From CAYXPG01 sp964564845 (GTDB lineage: Bacteria > Planctomycetota > Phycisphaerae > Sedimentisphaerales > Anaerobacaceae), in assembly GCA_964564845.1 (NCBI GenBank), contig CAZMCN010000005.1:1-31266 (forward strand): a stretch of DNA of 31,266 nucleotides. The letters run 5' to 3'. The notes under the pieces are model-generated. The model was not told the origin of the DNA. It ran no database searches and saw nothing but the letters and a program-made list of their open reading frames with translations. Of this stretch, positions 21,425 through 31,219 are shown in pieces (position 1 is the first letter of the stretch; each line of letters begins with the position of its first letter). The position numbers and the translations under genes are program-made.

Positions 21425-23631
21425 TACAGTGCCCCGGTGGATTTGTCCTGGTCATTTGCATCTGCAGCCTCTTCATCCTCAATAGCCCATCTGAACTTCA
21501 TACGTTTTAGGATATTGTCCGGATTAAAGTGTACCGCTGCCAGAGACTGGGACTGAAGAGTGTTTATTTTGTAAGCCTGAATTGATTTGATTGCTTCATA
21601 TTGTTGCCGGTCAAGCCGTTTAACTGATATGTTTTTTAAACAATAGTAGCTCATGTCCGGCTTAACTTCCAGGACTAAAGGCAGCTTTTCAATTGTATTA
21701 CTGTCCGGCGGAACAAGTGAATATAACTGTTCTCTTAGCACACTTTCCTTTCTTCTCTCATTGATTAGAAATTGTGCTGTTGGATTGCCCTGGCTTTGCA
21801 CAGCCAACGTCTTTAGCATCGGCCCGGAGAGTCTTGGGAGATTTGTAAAGTTTTGCAGGGTGAATGCATCGGAGCCGGGCCCATCCTCTCGGGCTTGGGG
21901 GCCATAGAGTTCGTTGAATTTGTCGATGGCACTGTCCCAGCCGTCTTTTGTCGCCAGATTGACGAATTGTTCGGCTTTATCTTTTGCCGTTTCCATTGCC
22001 GCGAGTTTTTTAAGGTCTTCGGTTACTTTTTCTTTTACCGAATAAAGTCTCTTGTCTTGGGAGCGGGGCTCCCGCTCAAAATCAATTGTGTCTATACTGA
22101 ATGTTTGGTTAACACTTTGCGGCTCTGCGGCCTTGTGGGCTTCGGTTATCCGCACAAGAGCAGATATCTGTGCGAAGAAGTCTTTCAACGGTCCGATATT
22201 TTCATATAGCCCTGGTTTTTGTAAGCCGGTAAGTCCAAGTTCACTGCTGCCCAGCTGCTCAATTGCAAAAACAATTTTGCTTAACCCCAGAGAGCTGAAT
22301 CTATATCCGAAGCCGCCAAGGTATAGTTTTCCGAGGTATTCGTCCTCTCCTGTGTCGGTTGCACTAAGCAGACCGGTCCGGCCGGAATATACCTTGATTT
22401 TATATTTTTTGCTCAATTGCTCGGCAGTGGTTTTGTAATCACCCGCTCTTTCCTTAAGCTGCTCGATACTTAAGTCCGCTGCCCCCGTGTCTATGTCTTG
22501 AAGGTTCGCATCGGTAATGGCCTTTGCCTCTTGAAGTATCTTTTCTGTCTTCGAGTTTATTTTGTCCTGCAGGAGCTGATTCGTGATGGCAGAGGCGACT
22601 TCCGAATAGCTTTTTATTCGTTCGGTTAAAGGTGAGTTGGGGTCATTTGGGTCCGAGGGTATCTGTTCGGTAAATTGTTCTCTGTATCTTCGGTAATATT
22701 CTTCCGCCTCTTCCTGTGTAGGTGCTGTTACTATATTTGAGACATCATCCGGCTTAATAGCGATATATTCAAGCTTAACTCTATCGGCAAGTTTGTAACC
22801 GAAGCCATAAGGGTTTTGCTCACTTACCTGCCCGGAAAAAAATTGCTTATACCTGTTAAACTGTTCGAGGATTTTTTCTTCATCCGGCTGGGGCTGGCTT
22901 TCTGTAAACAAGGCCGAATCAAATTTTACAAATTCCACATCAATCGTTTCAAACTCCCAGCTTGCATTATGAGTCAGTTGCGATAATGTAATATTTTCGT
23001 TCGAGCTTATCATATTGCTGTACGCCAATACTGACAACAGCTTTGCAAACGCTTCCAGTATCCGGTCCTCGGGGATTCTTTGGTTGTTTACGATTGAGCC
23101 GATGAGCTGGGTATAGGTTATACCGTTGAACAGTTGTGGTATTACTCTTCCAAGCAGTATGCCCGCTTCTTCTTTTGCGACCCTGATGCCGGCCAGACTC
23201 GCCTCCTTGTTCAGCAGCAGCCAGTATATGTCGGTCGGCGCCGTGCGTTTGTAAAGGTCGTTGATTTGTTTATCGCTGATTCTGCATCCGTTCGATATTA
23301 TCATTTGTTGAATTCGACGGATTGACTGCCGTGAAGTTCTCTGCTCCGAAAACAACAGTTCACCAAGCAGAACTGCCCTGAGATCCTGCGACCGCAGCAG
23401 AACATCGGCATTAAGGGCCTTGAGTGTTTCTATCTCCTGCCACGCCAAGGCTCTGTCTGAGCTTGTTATCTTCCTGTTATCATCGTAGTAAGCAATGGTT
23501 TTTTGGAACCGGACGGTACCTCGGCCAAGTTGACTGATCCAGGTGCTTCCGATAAAACCGACCATTATGATGACGACCACAACAGCCATTAGCTTTTTAT
23601 TGTTTTTACGCAGCCATCTCACCAAATTCAT
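21424..23631 (-). CDS. PpiD/SurA_N-like membrane-anchored periplasmic protein
   Basis: This 735-aa protein starts MNLVRWLRKNNKKLMAVVVV, the short basic start and single TM helix that mark PpiD-type chaperones anchored in the inner membrane. I used the ATG at 23631, with GGAG about 7 nt upstream, in preference to the longer in-frame start at 23706. The remainder is periplasmic: mostly helical SurA_N-like segments (about 60-250, 330-470, 540-640) with a likely parvulin-like remnant in the middle (around 400-480), but I see no clear complete PPIase signature. It probably assists envelope protein folding. It is the first gene of a three-gene operon. The C-terminus is acidic (DEEAADANDQDKSTGAL). 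Confidence 0.78.
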   Translation of the reverse strand: MNLVRWLRKNNKKLMAVVVVIIMVGFIGSTWISQLGRGTVRFQKTIAYYDDNRKITSSDRALAWQEIETLKALNADVLLRSQDLRAVLLGELLFSEQRTSRQSIRRIQQMIISNGCRISDKQINDLYKRTAPTDIYWLLLNKEASLAGIRVAKEEAGILLGRVIPQLFNGITYTQLIGSIVNNQRIPEDRILEAFAKLLSVLAYSNMISSNENITLSQLTHNASWEFETIDVEFVKFDSALFTESQPQPDEEKILEQFNRYKQFFSGQVSEQNPYGFGYKLADRVKLEYIAIKPDDVSNIVTAPTQEEAEEYYRRYREQFTEQIPSDPNDPNSPLTERIKSYSEVASAITNQLLQDKINSKTEKILQEAKAITDANLQDIDTGAADLSIEQLKERAGDYKTTAEQLSKKYKIKVYSGRTGLLSATDTGEDEYLGKLYLGGFGYRFSSLGLSKIVFAIEQLGSSELGLTGLQKPGLYENIGPLKDFFAQISALVRITEAHKAAEPQSVNQTFSIDTIDFEREPRSQDKRLYSVKEKVTEDLKKLAAMETAKDKAEQFVNLATKDGWDSAIDKFNELYGPQAREDGPGSDAFTLQNFTNLPRLSGPMLKTLAVQSQGNPTAQFLINERRKESVLREQLYSLVPPDSNTIEKLPLVLEVKPDMSYYCLKNISVKRLDRQQYEAIKSIQAYKINTLQSQSLAAVHFNPDNILKRMKFRWAIEDEEAADANDQDKSTGAL

Positions 23632-23900
23632 ATTTGTGCTCCGAATTTGTTGTTCCTGTCGAGCTTGAAAACCATATAAGTATATGCAACTTTTCAGCCT
23701 TTGCAAGAAAAATAGCTGAATTGAGCATTATTGAATCGGCAGAATGATTGCAGTATCGGTTATTTTGCTTTTAAATAAATTTCTTGCATTCCCAGCAGGG
23801 CTAAATCATAATAACAGGCGGACAGGCATGATTTTATGAGGAGTTATGGAATCTTATGGAATTTGAAGAAGGACCGGAATCTGAAATTAGGAGACCAAAA

Positions 23901-24605
23901 ATGGATGAGAACCAGCTCAGAACAAACAATTTGATAGACACTACCGATTGCCTTGAAGCCGTCGGAGTGTTCAAGGGATGGAAAAATTTCTTGTTTATAA
24001 TCGTAATACTCTCTTTGCTCCTGCTGCAGGTATCGTTTTGGCTGGTAGATACCAAAGTCATTACAACCGGTGGTATGGGTGCTGATGATGTATCTGCTGC
24101 TGCAGATGATGAGCCGACTCAGACCGTCACTGATGCGACAGCCGAGCCAAACCAGCCGGCCAAAAAAGTACAGGAACAAAAAGAGGTCCCTCGATTCGGA
24201 GTAACATTCAAACGGCTCTCCTGGCTTATCCGTTTCCTTGACTTTGTGCTAATACCGGCCTCTATACTTTATTGTCTGACAATGCTGTTTAGCTTAAAGG
24301 TTTCGATGCTCGGTCGGCTCGGCGGGATAAACCATATCAGTCGCGCTTTTTTCCTTTCGCTGACTTTTGTCGTTTTGCTGCTCCCCTGGCAAAAGTTCTT
24401 CGGTGGCGTGGTTACCGGAGCAATGTACACCCCTGCCGAGTTGTTAAGCTACTATGAGGCACAGACAAAAGGATTATTCGCCGCCTCACTTTATTATCTG
24501 CGCTTCAGCGGATATTGGGTTCTGGTGATGCTGTTGCTTATCTTTTCGCAAGCACGCAGTTTCCGCTGGGCAAAGACCATACTTCGACGCTTAGAGGTGA
24601 TATAA
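23901..24605 (+). CDS. Four-TM membrane protein of unknown function
   Basis: A 234-aa protein with one TM near the N-terminus (about 29-50, NFLFIIVILSLLLLQVSFWL), an acidic/Pro-rich periplasmic loop (about 55-105, DDEPTQTVTDATAEPNQPAK) and three more TM helices (about 120-137, 155-175, 210-228). I selected the ATG at 23901 because AGGAG is 7 nt upstream; an in-frame ATG at 23856 is also possible. A Gly-Gly region (GRLGGINHISRAFFLSLTFV) precedes the third helix. It is not recognised. It converges on the secreted hypothetical, only 15 nt away. Divergent from the PpiD operon with 269 bp between starts, so the two may share control. Confidence 0.7.
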   Translation: MDENQLRTNNLIDTTDCLEAVGVFKGWKNFLFIIVILSLLLLQVSFWLVDTKVITTGGMGADDVSAAADDEPTQTVTDATAEPNQPAKKVQEQKEVPRFGVTFKRLSWLIRFLDFVLIPASILYCLTMLFSLKVSMLGRLGGINHISRAFFLSLTFVVLLLPWQKFFGGVVTGAMYTPAELLSYYEAQTKGLFAASLYYLRFSGYWVLVMLLLIFSQARSFRWAKTILRRLEVI

Positions 24606-24620
24606 ACAGAAAAGGCACTG

Positions 24621-25808
24621 CTAAAGTTTCGATAAACTTTCCCGTGCACTTTTCAACTTTTCCTGCTCATCTGTTCTGGCATAGAGCTTTATCAATTCCC
24701 TCAGAGCAATCCGCTGAATAGACCGCCCGGTCGTCTTAAAAATAGACAGAGACTCTGAGCCCGACAAAGCCACACCACACTGCCGGATGGCATCATATTG
24801 CTCTTCGGCTGTCTCGTACTGTTGGGCTGTGGAAGATGCTCTTGCAATCCTTGAGGCATACCTGACAAGCAGCTTAATGCTTTTTGCAGTCTCAATGCCA
24901 TCCTGATGCTTCTGCTCTTGTTCGGATGCGGGAAGGGCCGAATACCCCTGTTCAGATAATGTTAGTATTGGTATTTCGGAAAACACCGACGAATCGTCCC
25001 ATTTGACAAGAAAGAATTGCTCGGCAGCGGCTTTGCGCTCGCCGCTGTCCCATAGTTCCAGCACATCGTTAAAAGTTGCTTCCTTAGCGTATAGACCAAC
25101 AGTTACAGCCGATATGCCGGGCGTCTCAAGTAACTCGGCCTTGGTCTCAAAAACTATATCACCCGGTATCTCAGCCCGCACAAGGACGAACCGCTGGACA
25201 GAGCCTTCTTGTACACTTTTGGCAATTACCGTCTCGCCCGCCTTTAATCTCAATTGGCGACTCACAGTTGTTGAGCTTGTTACAGGCGGCCCTGTCGGCA
25301 GAGATGTTTTAGGGTCAATCTCCTTTGGTGGTTCTGCTGTGAAATTTTCATATCTAAAATCGATAGTAATGTCTCCCCACCTGTCAACAGAAGGTAACGC
25401 TTCCACAGTTGTTCCGATGGCCTCGTCGGTCAGTTTCTCTGTGAAAGAGTCGGCGCCTGTCCTTACAAGATATTTTAACCTTTTTCCAGTGCCGGCCCTG
25501 CCTGTTTTGCCTGCTCGTACCTTAATCTTTGTTGAGTCAAGCAGTTTTGAGTTATCGGCCTCGGCCAGCAGCCAAAGCAGCTTCGCAACAGACACCGTAA
25601 CTTTTGCTCCGGGTGCCGGTGAGCTTATCCCCACCGCCTGAAGGGCTGCTGTTTTGACCTCCAGCTCCACAGTTTCAACAATTACTTCAGGCCCGACCTC
25701 ATTAGGCCCAGCCTCGCCAGCGCCGGCCTCAGCGCTCGACCACGAAACAGCGAACAACAGTATATAAACTAAAATCGCAATACAAACCGCTCTTGACAGT
25801 CTTCTCAT
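24621..25808 (-). CDS. Secreted protein of unknown function
   Basis: A 395-aa protein starting MRRLSRAVCIAILVYILLFA, a clear signal peptide with cleavage probably after SSA or AEA. I used the ATG at 25808 (GGAAGGA with 7 nt spacing) over a longer frame starting at 25946, whose extra residues are an unlikely extension. The mature part begins with an Ala/Gly/Glu-rich stretch, then a beta-rich domain (about 70-250; VAKLLWLLAEADNSKLLDST, then RQLRLKAGETVIAKSVQEGS) and a helical C-terminus (about 300-395; EQYDAIRQCGVALSGSESLS). No enzyme motif is seen. Probably periplasmic or cell-surface. Confidence 0.72.
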   Translation of the reverse strand: MRRLSRAVCIAILVYILLFAVSWSSAEAGAGEAGPNEVGPEVIVETVELEVKTAALQAVGISSPAPGAKVTVSVAKLLWLLAEADNSKLLDSTKIKVRAGKTGRAGTGKRLKYLVRTGADSFTEKLTDEAIGTTVEALPSVDRWGDITIDFRYENFTAEPPKEIDPKTSLPTGPPVTSSTTVSRQLRLKAGETVIAKSVQEGSVQRFVLVRAEIPGDIVFETKAELLETPGISAVTVGLYAKEATFNDVLELWDSGERKAAAEQFFLVKWDDSSVFSEIPILTLSEQGYSALPASEQEQKHQDGIETAKSIKLLVRYASRIARASSTAQQYETAEEQYDAIRQCGVALSGSESLSIFKTTGRSIQRIALRELIKLYARTDEQEKLKSARESLSKL

Positions 25809-26178
25809 AATCAAATCCTTCCAAAAATTTCTTGTGCTCACTACAGTAGCTATTATATAAAAAACCAGGGTATTACTGTTACAAAAAAAAAGAAAAAACT
25901 GCTGATGGCTTACAGCTAAAAACAGTAAAAACTCCTGGAAAGACACTGTTTTAAGCTGCTATTGCCTAAAAATTTTTTGTAGGTAGCTTAGTAACAGCAC
26001 CACATAAAACGTGGGGCCAAATATTTAGCCTGCGGTTTCACCGCAGGTTCTGACTCACAAGATCGTACTTGACGGAATATTAGCCGCAAGGGTAAGATTG
26101 TATAAGATATGTGTGGTTTTTAGATTCATCTTTGATCAGCGTGTTAATATTCCCCTGATATACAGAGAAACGAAGAAG
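25809..26178. other. 370-bp divergent intergenic region
   Basis: It separates the secreted hypothetical (minus) from the 998-aa membrane protein (plus). It is AT-rich with A-tracts near 25885 and contains a 7-bp palindrome (26029-26047). No convincing promoter pair was found. Confidence 0.5.
26029..26047. repeat. Palindrome CCTGCGG-TTTCA-CCGCAGG
   Basis: A perfect 7-bp inverted repeat with a 5-nt loop, GC-rich in an AT-rich region. It stands alone, without a T tract. It may be a dispersed short palindromic repeat, an operator or a message hairpin. Confidence 0.45.
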
Positions 26179-29175
26179 ATGAAATTCAGAATATCGAACT
26201 GGTTCTTTGTAATTCTATGCTGTCTTGGGTTAGGCTTCTGGCAGAAGGATAACGTAGGGACAGTATTGCGTGAATACTCATCTCTCTATAGACACCTCAA
26301 ATACGAAGATGGCTCAATGAAGATACACGGGCCTTTTACCCCCCTCATAGTGGCGAAAGAAGACCCCGAGGCGGCCGCAGTTGCAGAAATAAGGTTATAC
26401 CGCCTGAACCGTGAACGCGACAAATTCATCTGGGCAATTGCTGATAAACTGCTGCACTATCCCGACAACGAATTTCTGTTGTTTGAGCTTATCAGCTCTA
26501 TTCATTACTGGGATGATAAAAGTATAATTGACCCGCAGATTAAACTGGGGCTTGCGGAAAGACTCATCGCACTACAGCCGGACAACGCAATCTATCATTA
26601 CTTGAAGTGCTATCTACTTTTGATGGATAGGCACGGCAGCGACATCAATGCTGCTCTTGAGGAACTTGAATATGCCAACAAGTGTAATGAATATAGCTTC
26701 CCTTATGATAGCTATAGAGAGCGAGCGATAAGTATAGCAGCCAAGGCAAAATTAAGCCGTTTTTTACAGAGAGAGTTATGGTATTACAGCAGGGGTAGCC
26801 CTGTTACTTCTGATATCTGGCAAAAGTTAATCGGTCAAGCAAACGCAGCATTTACGAATGGTGATACGGCTGAAGGTATGCGTATCACCAATGCCTTGGC
26901 CCAGATGCAGAAACGTCAGCTTCGTGATGGAGACCCTTATGCGGTTGCCATAAGAGGACTAAGGTTCTTTTCGGGGGCATGCAGTTTTGGGCACTGGGAC
27001 GAGCCGCACTGTTTGGAACTGCAAAGAGCCGACCTCGATAAAGAGCAAGCCAAAGAAAACCGGCTTCAGTTGTGTACCCTAATGGCAACACCTAAAAAAA
27101 ACCCTGAGGAAAAGCAAGACCAGCACAAGAAAGAGAAAGAAAAACAAACTGCGTTTCTTGCTGTTCCTCCAGCAGTGCATGCCGGCCAAATGTTTGTCGC
27201 ATTCTTGTGGAGCTGCGCAATACTGCTGGTTATCAGCGTGGTGAGCGGTTTCGGCGAAAGAAACAAGGTCACGCTTTCCGGAATTTTACTGTTTATAACA
27301 AGCTGTGTATTTTACTTCTGCATTGTTAAAGGGTTCTTTTTGGCACCGCTCCTGGATAGCTTCTCATGTTACCACTTTTCTTACATTGATGTCTTACGAC
27401 TTTTCCCAAGGCTGAACCTTATTGAAGATGAGCCTGTGTTGGCTGGTTTGTTTTTAGCCGGGCCGGTGCTGGCTGCACTGCTCCTGTGGGCATTGGGTTT
27501 TGTAAGACCGAAAAAAGGCGCTTTCTGGAAACGATGGTATATAAGAGTTTTAGTGTCTTTGAGTATTGGAATCGCAGCAGTATTTGTTTCGGCATTTCAT
27601 ATCGTTAATTATAAAGGCGAAACATTATGGCCGCAGTGCCTAATCCTCGGTGGTTTAATAGCTATCTTGGCATGGGGCATTATAACATTTGCTTGGTGGC
27701 TATTTAGGTGCAGGATTGTCAGGCTGCTTTTGGTTGCAGCATTTTTAGGTTCGGTGACGATTCTGGCAGGTGGTTATCGGTATGTTCAGTATTTGCCGAT
27801 GATTGTTTTCATTCTGGCCGGCGCCATTATGGCTGTGGTTAAACCTGGTGAAATGTCATCTTTAAAAACGGTGCTTCGACTTTTTAGCAGAAGGCCCGAC
27901 GTTGCAGCCATTAGAAGCAAATGCCTCAGACTTACAGCTCCGTTTATAGTGGTGTATTGGGTGCTTTTCATATCATTGACGCCTTTAGTTGCTAAGAGTA
28001 TAGACCTGGAGTTTGGGGAATTTAAGACTGTTGTTCGAAGGGTAATACTGCCTGAAGCTGATGAGGCGTACGAGGAGTTGATGAGCACGTTTGAAGCAGA
28101 GGGCCTCAAGAAAACGAATGTTCATCGTTTGCTGGGTCTGGTTATGCCCGAAGATTTGCCTGCCCTTTTGCACAAGTTGAAAAACAAAGAATTCGCAGAC
28201 GATTACTATCCGTGGCCATTAGCATGGCCTGGGAAAAAAGCAAGCGAAGAAGAAAACGCCAGATTAGAAAAGATGAAAGAGCAACGGCGACGCTTGAATG
28301 ATGCCGATTTGGTTCTTGCAATGCGTAGCTGTGGTAAGGATGTGGTAGGTATCATCACCGCTTTCCTGGATAATCCTGATGCTGAGCAGGCACTGGTTGC
28401 CAGGGCAAGGTTGGGAGACTCGACAACAAAAGAGAAGTTGGAGGAGCTTTTGCAAACCCGGATGCAAAACGAACTTGACAAGAAGGAAGATGAGCAACCG
28501 ATGCGCTATGGAACCTATCTGGACAGACCTGCCAAAGAGGCTGAGATTATTGGCGCTCTGGCGTGTATTTCCGAGCCCAATGAAGCTATGGAGCGATTTC
28601 TGGATTATATCCAAAATCAAGAGGTCTCTGATTTGTTGATTGAGAACCATAAATTTTTTGAGGGCGTAACCTTACTGCCAACAACCCATGCTCGTAAGGT
28701 ACTAAAAGCCTATTTAGTTAAGGCACACAGCTGGCAGCCACCGGAGGAAAAAACACATTATGGCTTGATTCGCCATCGCCCAGATAGAGTTCTTTATCCT
28801 TTGCGCAGAATTGTCGGACTCCATGGTGACAGGCAGATTGCTGAGGAGATTTTTAAAATAATGCTATCAGCAGTAGATAAGGAACAACATTTTGAGTCAT
28901 TCGATATTTCCCCATATTTCCAGGGCCGGTCCGCAGGATTGCTTAAACAGGGTCTCACCTGCAGTAATTCTGACACGCGGGCATGGTGTGTTTGGCAGTT
29001 GCGAAAGATTGGATACGAATGGAGTATAGAAGAAATAGGCAAACTTCTAACCGATAAAAGTTGGAAGGTGCGAGCCAATGTGGCAGCGGCAGCAGGCAAA
29101 GAAATTACAGCTTTAGCTGCTAATGACCGCAACAGTTTTGTCAGAGCTGCCGCAAGCCTTTGGGCCGGCAATTAA
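26179..29175 (+). CDS. 998-aa TPR-like / multi-TM / HEAT-like membrane protein
   Basis: A large integral membrane protein. The start ATG at 26179 is preferred over the frame's TTG at 26098 because MKFRISNWFFVILCCLGLGF forms an N-terminal signal anchor; GAAGAAG is a weak ribosome-binding site. Residues about 60-270 are TPR-like helices (YPDNEFLLFELISSIHYWDD; ERLIALQPDNAIYHYLKCYL). A hydrophilic linker (about 305-325) precedes roughly eight TM helices (about 335-640). The C-terminal 340 residues are soluble helical repeats with HEAT/PBS-type phrases (VRANVAAAAGKEI; FVRAAASLWAG). No catalytic motif is evident. It may be a scaffold for a membrane complex. Function unknown. Confidence 0.78.
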   Translation: MKFRISNWFFVILCCLGLGFWQKDNVGTVLREYSSLYRHLKYEDGSMKIHGPFTPLIVAKEDPEAAAVAEIRLYRLNRERDKFIWAIADKLLHYPDNEFLLFELISSIHYWDDKSIIDPQIKLGLAERLIALQPDNAIYHYLKCYLLLMDRHGSDINAALEELEYANKCNEYSFPYDSYRERAISIAAKAKLSRFLQRELWYYSRGSPVTSDIWQKLIGQANAAFTNGDTAEGMRITNALAQMQKRQLRDGDPYAVAIRGLRFFSGACSFGHWDEPHCLELQRADLDKEQAKENRLQLCTLMATPKKNPEEKQDQHKKEKEKQTAFLAVPPAVHAGQMFVAFLWSCAILLVISVVSGFGERNKVTLSGILLFITSCVFYFCIVKGFFLAPLLDSFSCYHFSYIDVLRLFPRLNLIEDEPVLAGLFLAGPVLAALLLWALGFVRPKKGAFWKRWYIRVLVSLSIGIAAVFVSAFHIVNYKGETLWPQCLILGGLIAILAWGIITFAWWLFRCRIVRLLLVAAFLGSVTILAGGYRYVQYLPMIVFILAGAIMAVVKPGEMSSLKTVLRLFSRRPDVAAIRSKCLRLTAPFIVVYWVLFISLTPLVAKSIDLEFGEFKTVVRRVILPEADEAYEELMSTFEAEGLKKTNVHRLLGLVMPEDLPALLHKLKNKEFADDYYPWPLAWPGKKASEEENARLEKMKEQRRRLNDADLVLAMRSCGKDVVGIITAFLDNPDAEQALVARARLGDSTTKEKLEELLQTRMQNELDKKEDEQPMRYGTYLDRPAKEAEIIGALACISEPNEAMERFLDYIQNQEVSDLLIENHKFFEGVTLLPTTHARKVLKAYLVKAHSWQPPEEKTHYGLIRHRPDRVLYPLRRIVGLHGDRQIAEEIFKIMLSAVDKEQHFESFDISPYFQGRSAGLLKQGLTCSNSDTRAWCVWQLRKIGYEWSIEEIGKLLTDKSWKVRANVAAAAGKEITALAANDRNSFVRAAASLWAGN

Positions 29176-29216
29176 CTTTAGCAGTCAATAACAAACAAAT
29201 TTTTCCTAAAAACACT

Positions 29217-29245
29217 TTGACAGCAGTATTGTCTCTATGTACATT
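29217..29245 (+). promoter_or_regulatory. Promoter of the OPT transporter, implying a near-leaderless message
   Basis: TTGACA (29217-29222), a 17-nt spacer and TACATT (29240-29245). The expected start is about 29252, 2 nt before the ATG at 29254, and no Shine-Dalgarno is visible, so the message may be leaderless. Confidence 0.5.
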
Positions 29246-29253
29246 CTCCGGCT

Positions 29254-31173
29254 ATGAGTGATGACTTTAGGCCACACATATCCCACGAGCAGACCATCGC
29301 TGAAATTACTATTAAGTCGGTTATAACAGGTGTTGTCTTCGGTTCACTTTTCGGAGCGGCCAATGCGTATCTTGGGCTGACCGCAGGTTTAACCATTTCC
29401 ACCTCAATTCCGATAGCGGTTATGGCTGCCGGCTTTTTCAGACTGCTGAGAAAATCGGGCGTCCCGGCGACCATTCTTGAGGTAAATATTGCTCAAACAA
29501 TCGGCTCGGCTGCTTCCTCGCTTGCCTCCGGGCTGATTTTCACGATGCCGGCTTTGTTTATGTGGGGGCTTGACCCGAAATACCTTCAGATGGTGATGCT
29601 CGGCTCTCTCGGAGGCCTGCTCGGAATCCTCTTTATGATACCGCTGCGGGAACATCTGATTATCCGTGAGCACGGCAAACTGCCTTATCCGGAAGGAACT
29701 GCCAGCGCTAAAATCCTCATTGCCACCGAAAAAGGCGGGCGCGGTGCCGTTGCTGTCTTCAAAGGTGTGGGTCTGGGGGCGGTTTTCAAGTTCTGCACGG
29801 GTTTTCTGTATCTCTGGAAGGAGAAGGTTGCGTACCTTTTTCCTGTGCCGGCCAAGGCAAGTCTTGGCCTGAAGGCCTCGCCGGCACTGCTCGGCGTCGG
29901 ATACATCCTCGGTTTTAGAATCGCCGGCGTTATGGTGGCCGGTTCACTAATATCATGGCTCGTCCTGATACCTTTGATTGCTCATTTCGGTGATATGGTT
30001 ACAATGCCGGTCTTTCCGGAAAAAGAACTTCTGATAGCTCAGATGAGTCCGGAACAGCTCTGGAGCAGGTACATCCGTTATATCGGTGCCGGCGCCGTAG
30101 CTGTGGCAGGTCTTATCACCGTTTGGAAGTCTATGCCGATTATGGTTCAATCGATTAGAGCAAGTTTAGGCAAAATTGTCCCAGGCCCAGCTTCGGATAA
30201 AGCCTACCTGAGAACACACCACAATATTCCGTTTAAGTATATCGCCTATGGTGTGCTGATTATCCTTGTTGGTCTTACTTTCATACCCGGCATCATAGGC
30301 GGCCTTGTGGCAGTCAGGATAATGGCATCGCTTGCAATTGTGATATTTGCATTTTTGTTTGTTACCGTTTCTTCGCGGATTGTGGGAATTGTGGGCGTAT
30401 CTTCCAATCCGACTTCCGGGATGGCTCTGGTAACTATGCTGGTTACTGCCCTTGTTTTTGCTGTGTTGGGCTTTACCGGCAATGTCGGCAAAATAGCGGT
30501 TCTCTCTGTAGGCGGCGTTGTCTGCGTGGCTGCTTCTATCGCAGGCGATGTCTCACAGGACTTGAAAACCGGCTATATACTCGGCACGACACCCTGGAAA
30601 CAGCAGGTCGGCGAGATGATTGGCACCGTCAGTGCTATATGGGCGGTCTGTTTTTCAATATTCATACTCGATAAGGGCTACACCTTCGGCACTATGGCTC
30701 TGCCGGCCCCACAGGCGACTCTGATTAAAACTGTGGTCGAGGGAGTTCTCTCAAGAGACCTTCCGTGGGGTCTGGTGCTGATGGGCGGTGCCTTTGCGGT
30801 TGTGGTTAAATTGATTGGCCTGCCGCCGCTGCCGTTTTGTGTCGGCGTGTACCTGCCGATTTCGACGCTTACTCCCATTTTTATCGGAGGCGCTTTAAGG
30901 CATATTATCGACAGGAAAGGAGAATCCGCCGTCGAACGAGATGCCGACAGGACCGACAGTGCAATACTCTACGGTTCAGGCCTTATCGCCGGCGAAGGTC
31001 TGCTCGGCGTTGGTATTGCCGCTTATGTACTTTTGACTGCCAGGTTCCCCGGATTGGCTTGGGCGGGTATCGGCTCAGGCTGGGCGGGAAAATTCGAGAG
31101 CCCGATTGCGCTGCTTTCGGTTGCTGCGATTCTTTACCTTCTGACGCGCCAGGCCGGAACCAAAAAAGCCTGA
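29254..31173 (+). CDS. OPT-family oligopeptide/metal-chelate transporter
   Basis: This 639-aa protein with about 14-16 TM helices belongs to the OPT family. The start region has HISHEQTIAEITIKSVITGV, then VFGSLFGAANAYLGLTAGLT and ISTSIPIAVMAAGFFRLLRK, which are strongly characteristic, as is LREHLIIREHGKLPYPEGTA (about 127-146). Later helices carry IVGVSSNPTSGMALVTMLVT. The C-terminus is complete. Family members import peptides or metal-chelates with protons; bacterial members are less studied. It is the last complete gene in the window. The predicted promoter places the transcript start almost at the ATG. Confidence 0.93.
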   Translation: MSDDFRPHISHEQTIAEITIKSVITGVVFGSLFGAANAYLGLTAGLTISTSIPIAVMAAGFFRLLRKSGVPATILEVNIAQTIGSAASSLASGLIFTMPALFMWGLDPKYLQMVMLGSLGGLLGILFMIPLREHLIIREHGKLPYPEGTASAKILIATEKGGRGAVAVFKGVGLGAVFKFCTGFLYLWKEKVAYLFPVPAKASLGLKASPALLGVGYILGFRIAGVMVAGSLISWLVLIPLIAHFGDMVTMPVFPEKELLIAQMSPEQLWSRYIRYIGAGAVAVAGLITVWKSMPIMVQSIRASLGKIVPGPASDKAYLRTHHNIPFKYIAYGVLIILVGLTFIPGIIGGLVAVRIMASLAIVIFAFLFVTVSSRIVGIVGVSSNPTSGMALVTMLVTALVFAVLGFTGNVGKIAVLSVGGVVCVAASIAGDVSQDLKTGYILGTTPWKQQVGEMIGTVSAIWAVCFSIFILDKGYTFGTMALPAPQATLIKTVVEGVLSRDLPWGLVLMGGAFAVVVKLIGLPPLPFCVGVYLPISTLTPIFIGGALRHIIDRKGESAVERDADRTDSAILYGSGLIAGEGLLGVGIAAYVLLTARFPGLAWAGIGSGWAGKFESPIALLSVAAILYLLTRQAGTKKA

Positions 31174-31219
31174 TAGAAACTTCTGAACTAATCTTAAATC
31201 AAATCACCACCGGGAAAAC

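Noticed and set aside
23834..24179. 75- and 111-aa minus-strand frames over the four-TM gene
   Set aside because: Both are shadows of the plus-strand gene, which has a good ribosome-binding site and TM pattern.
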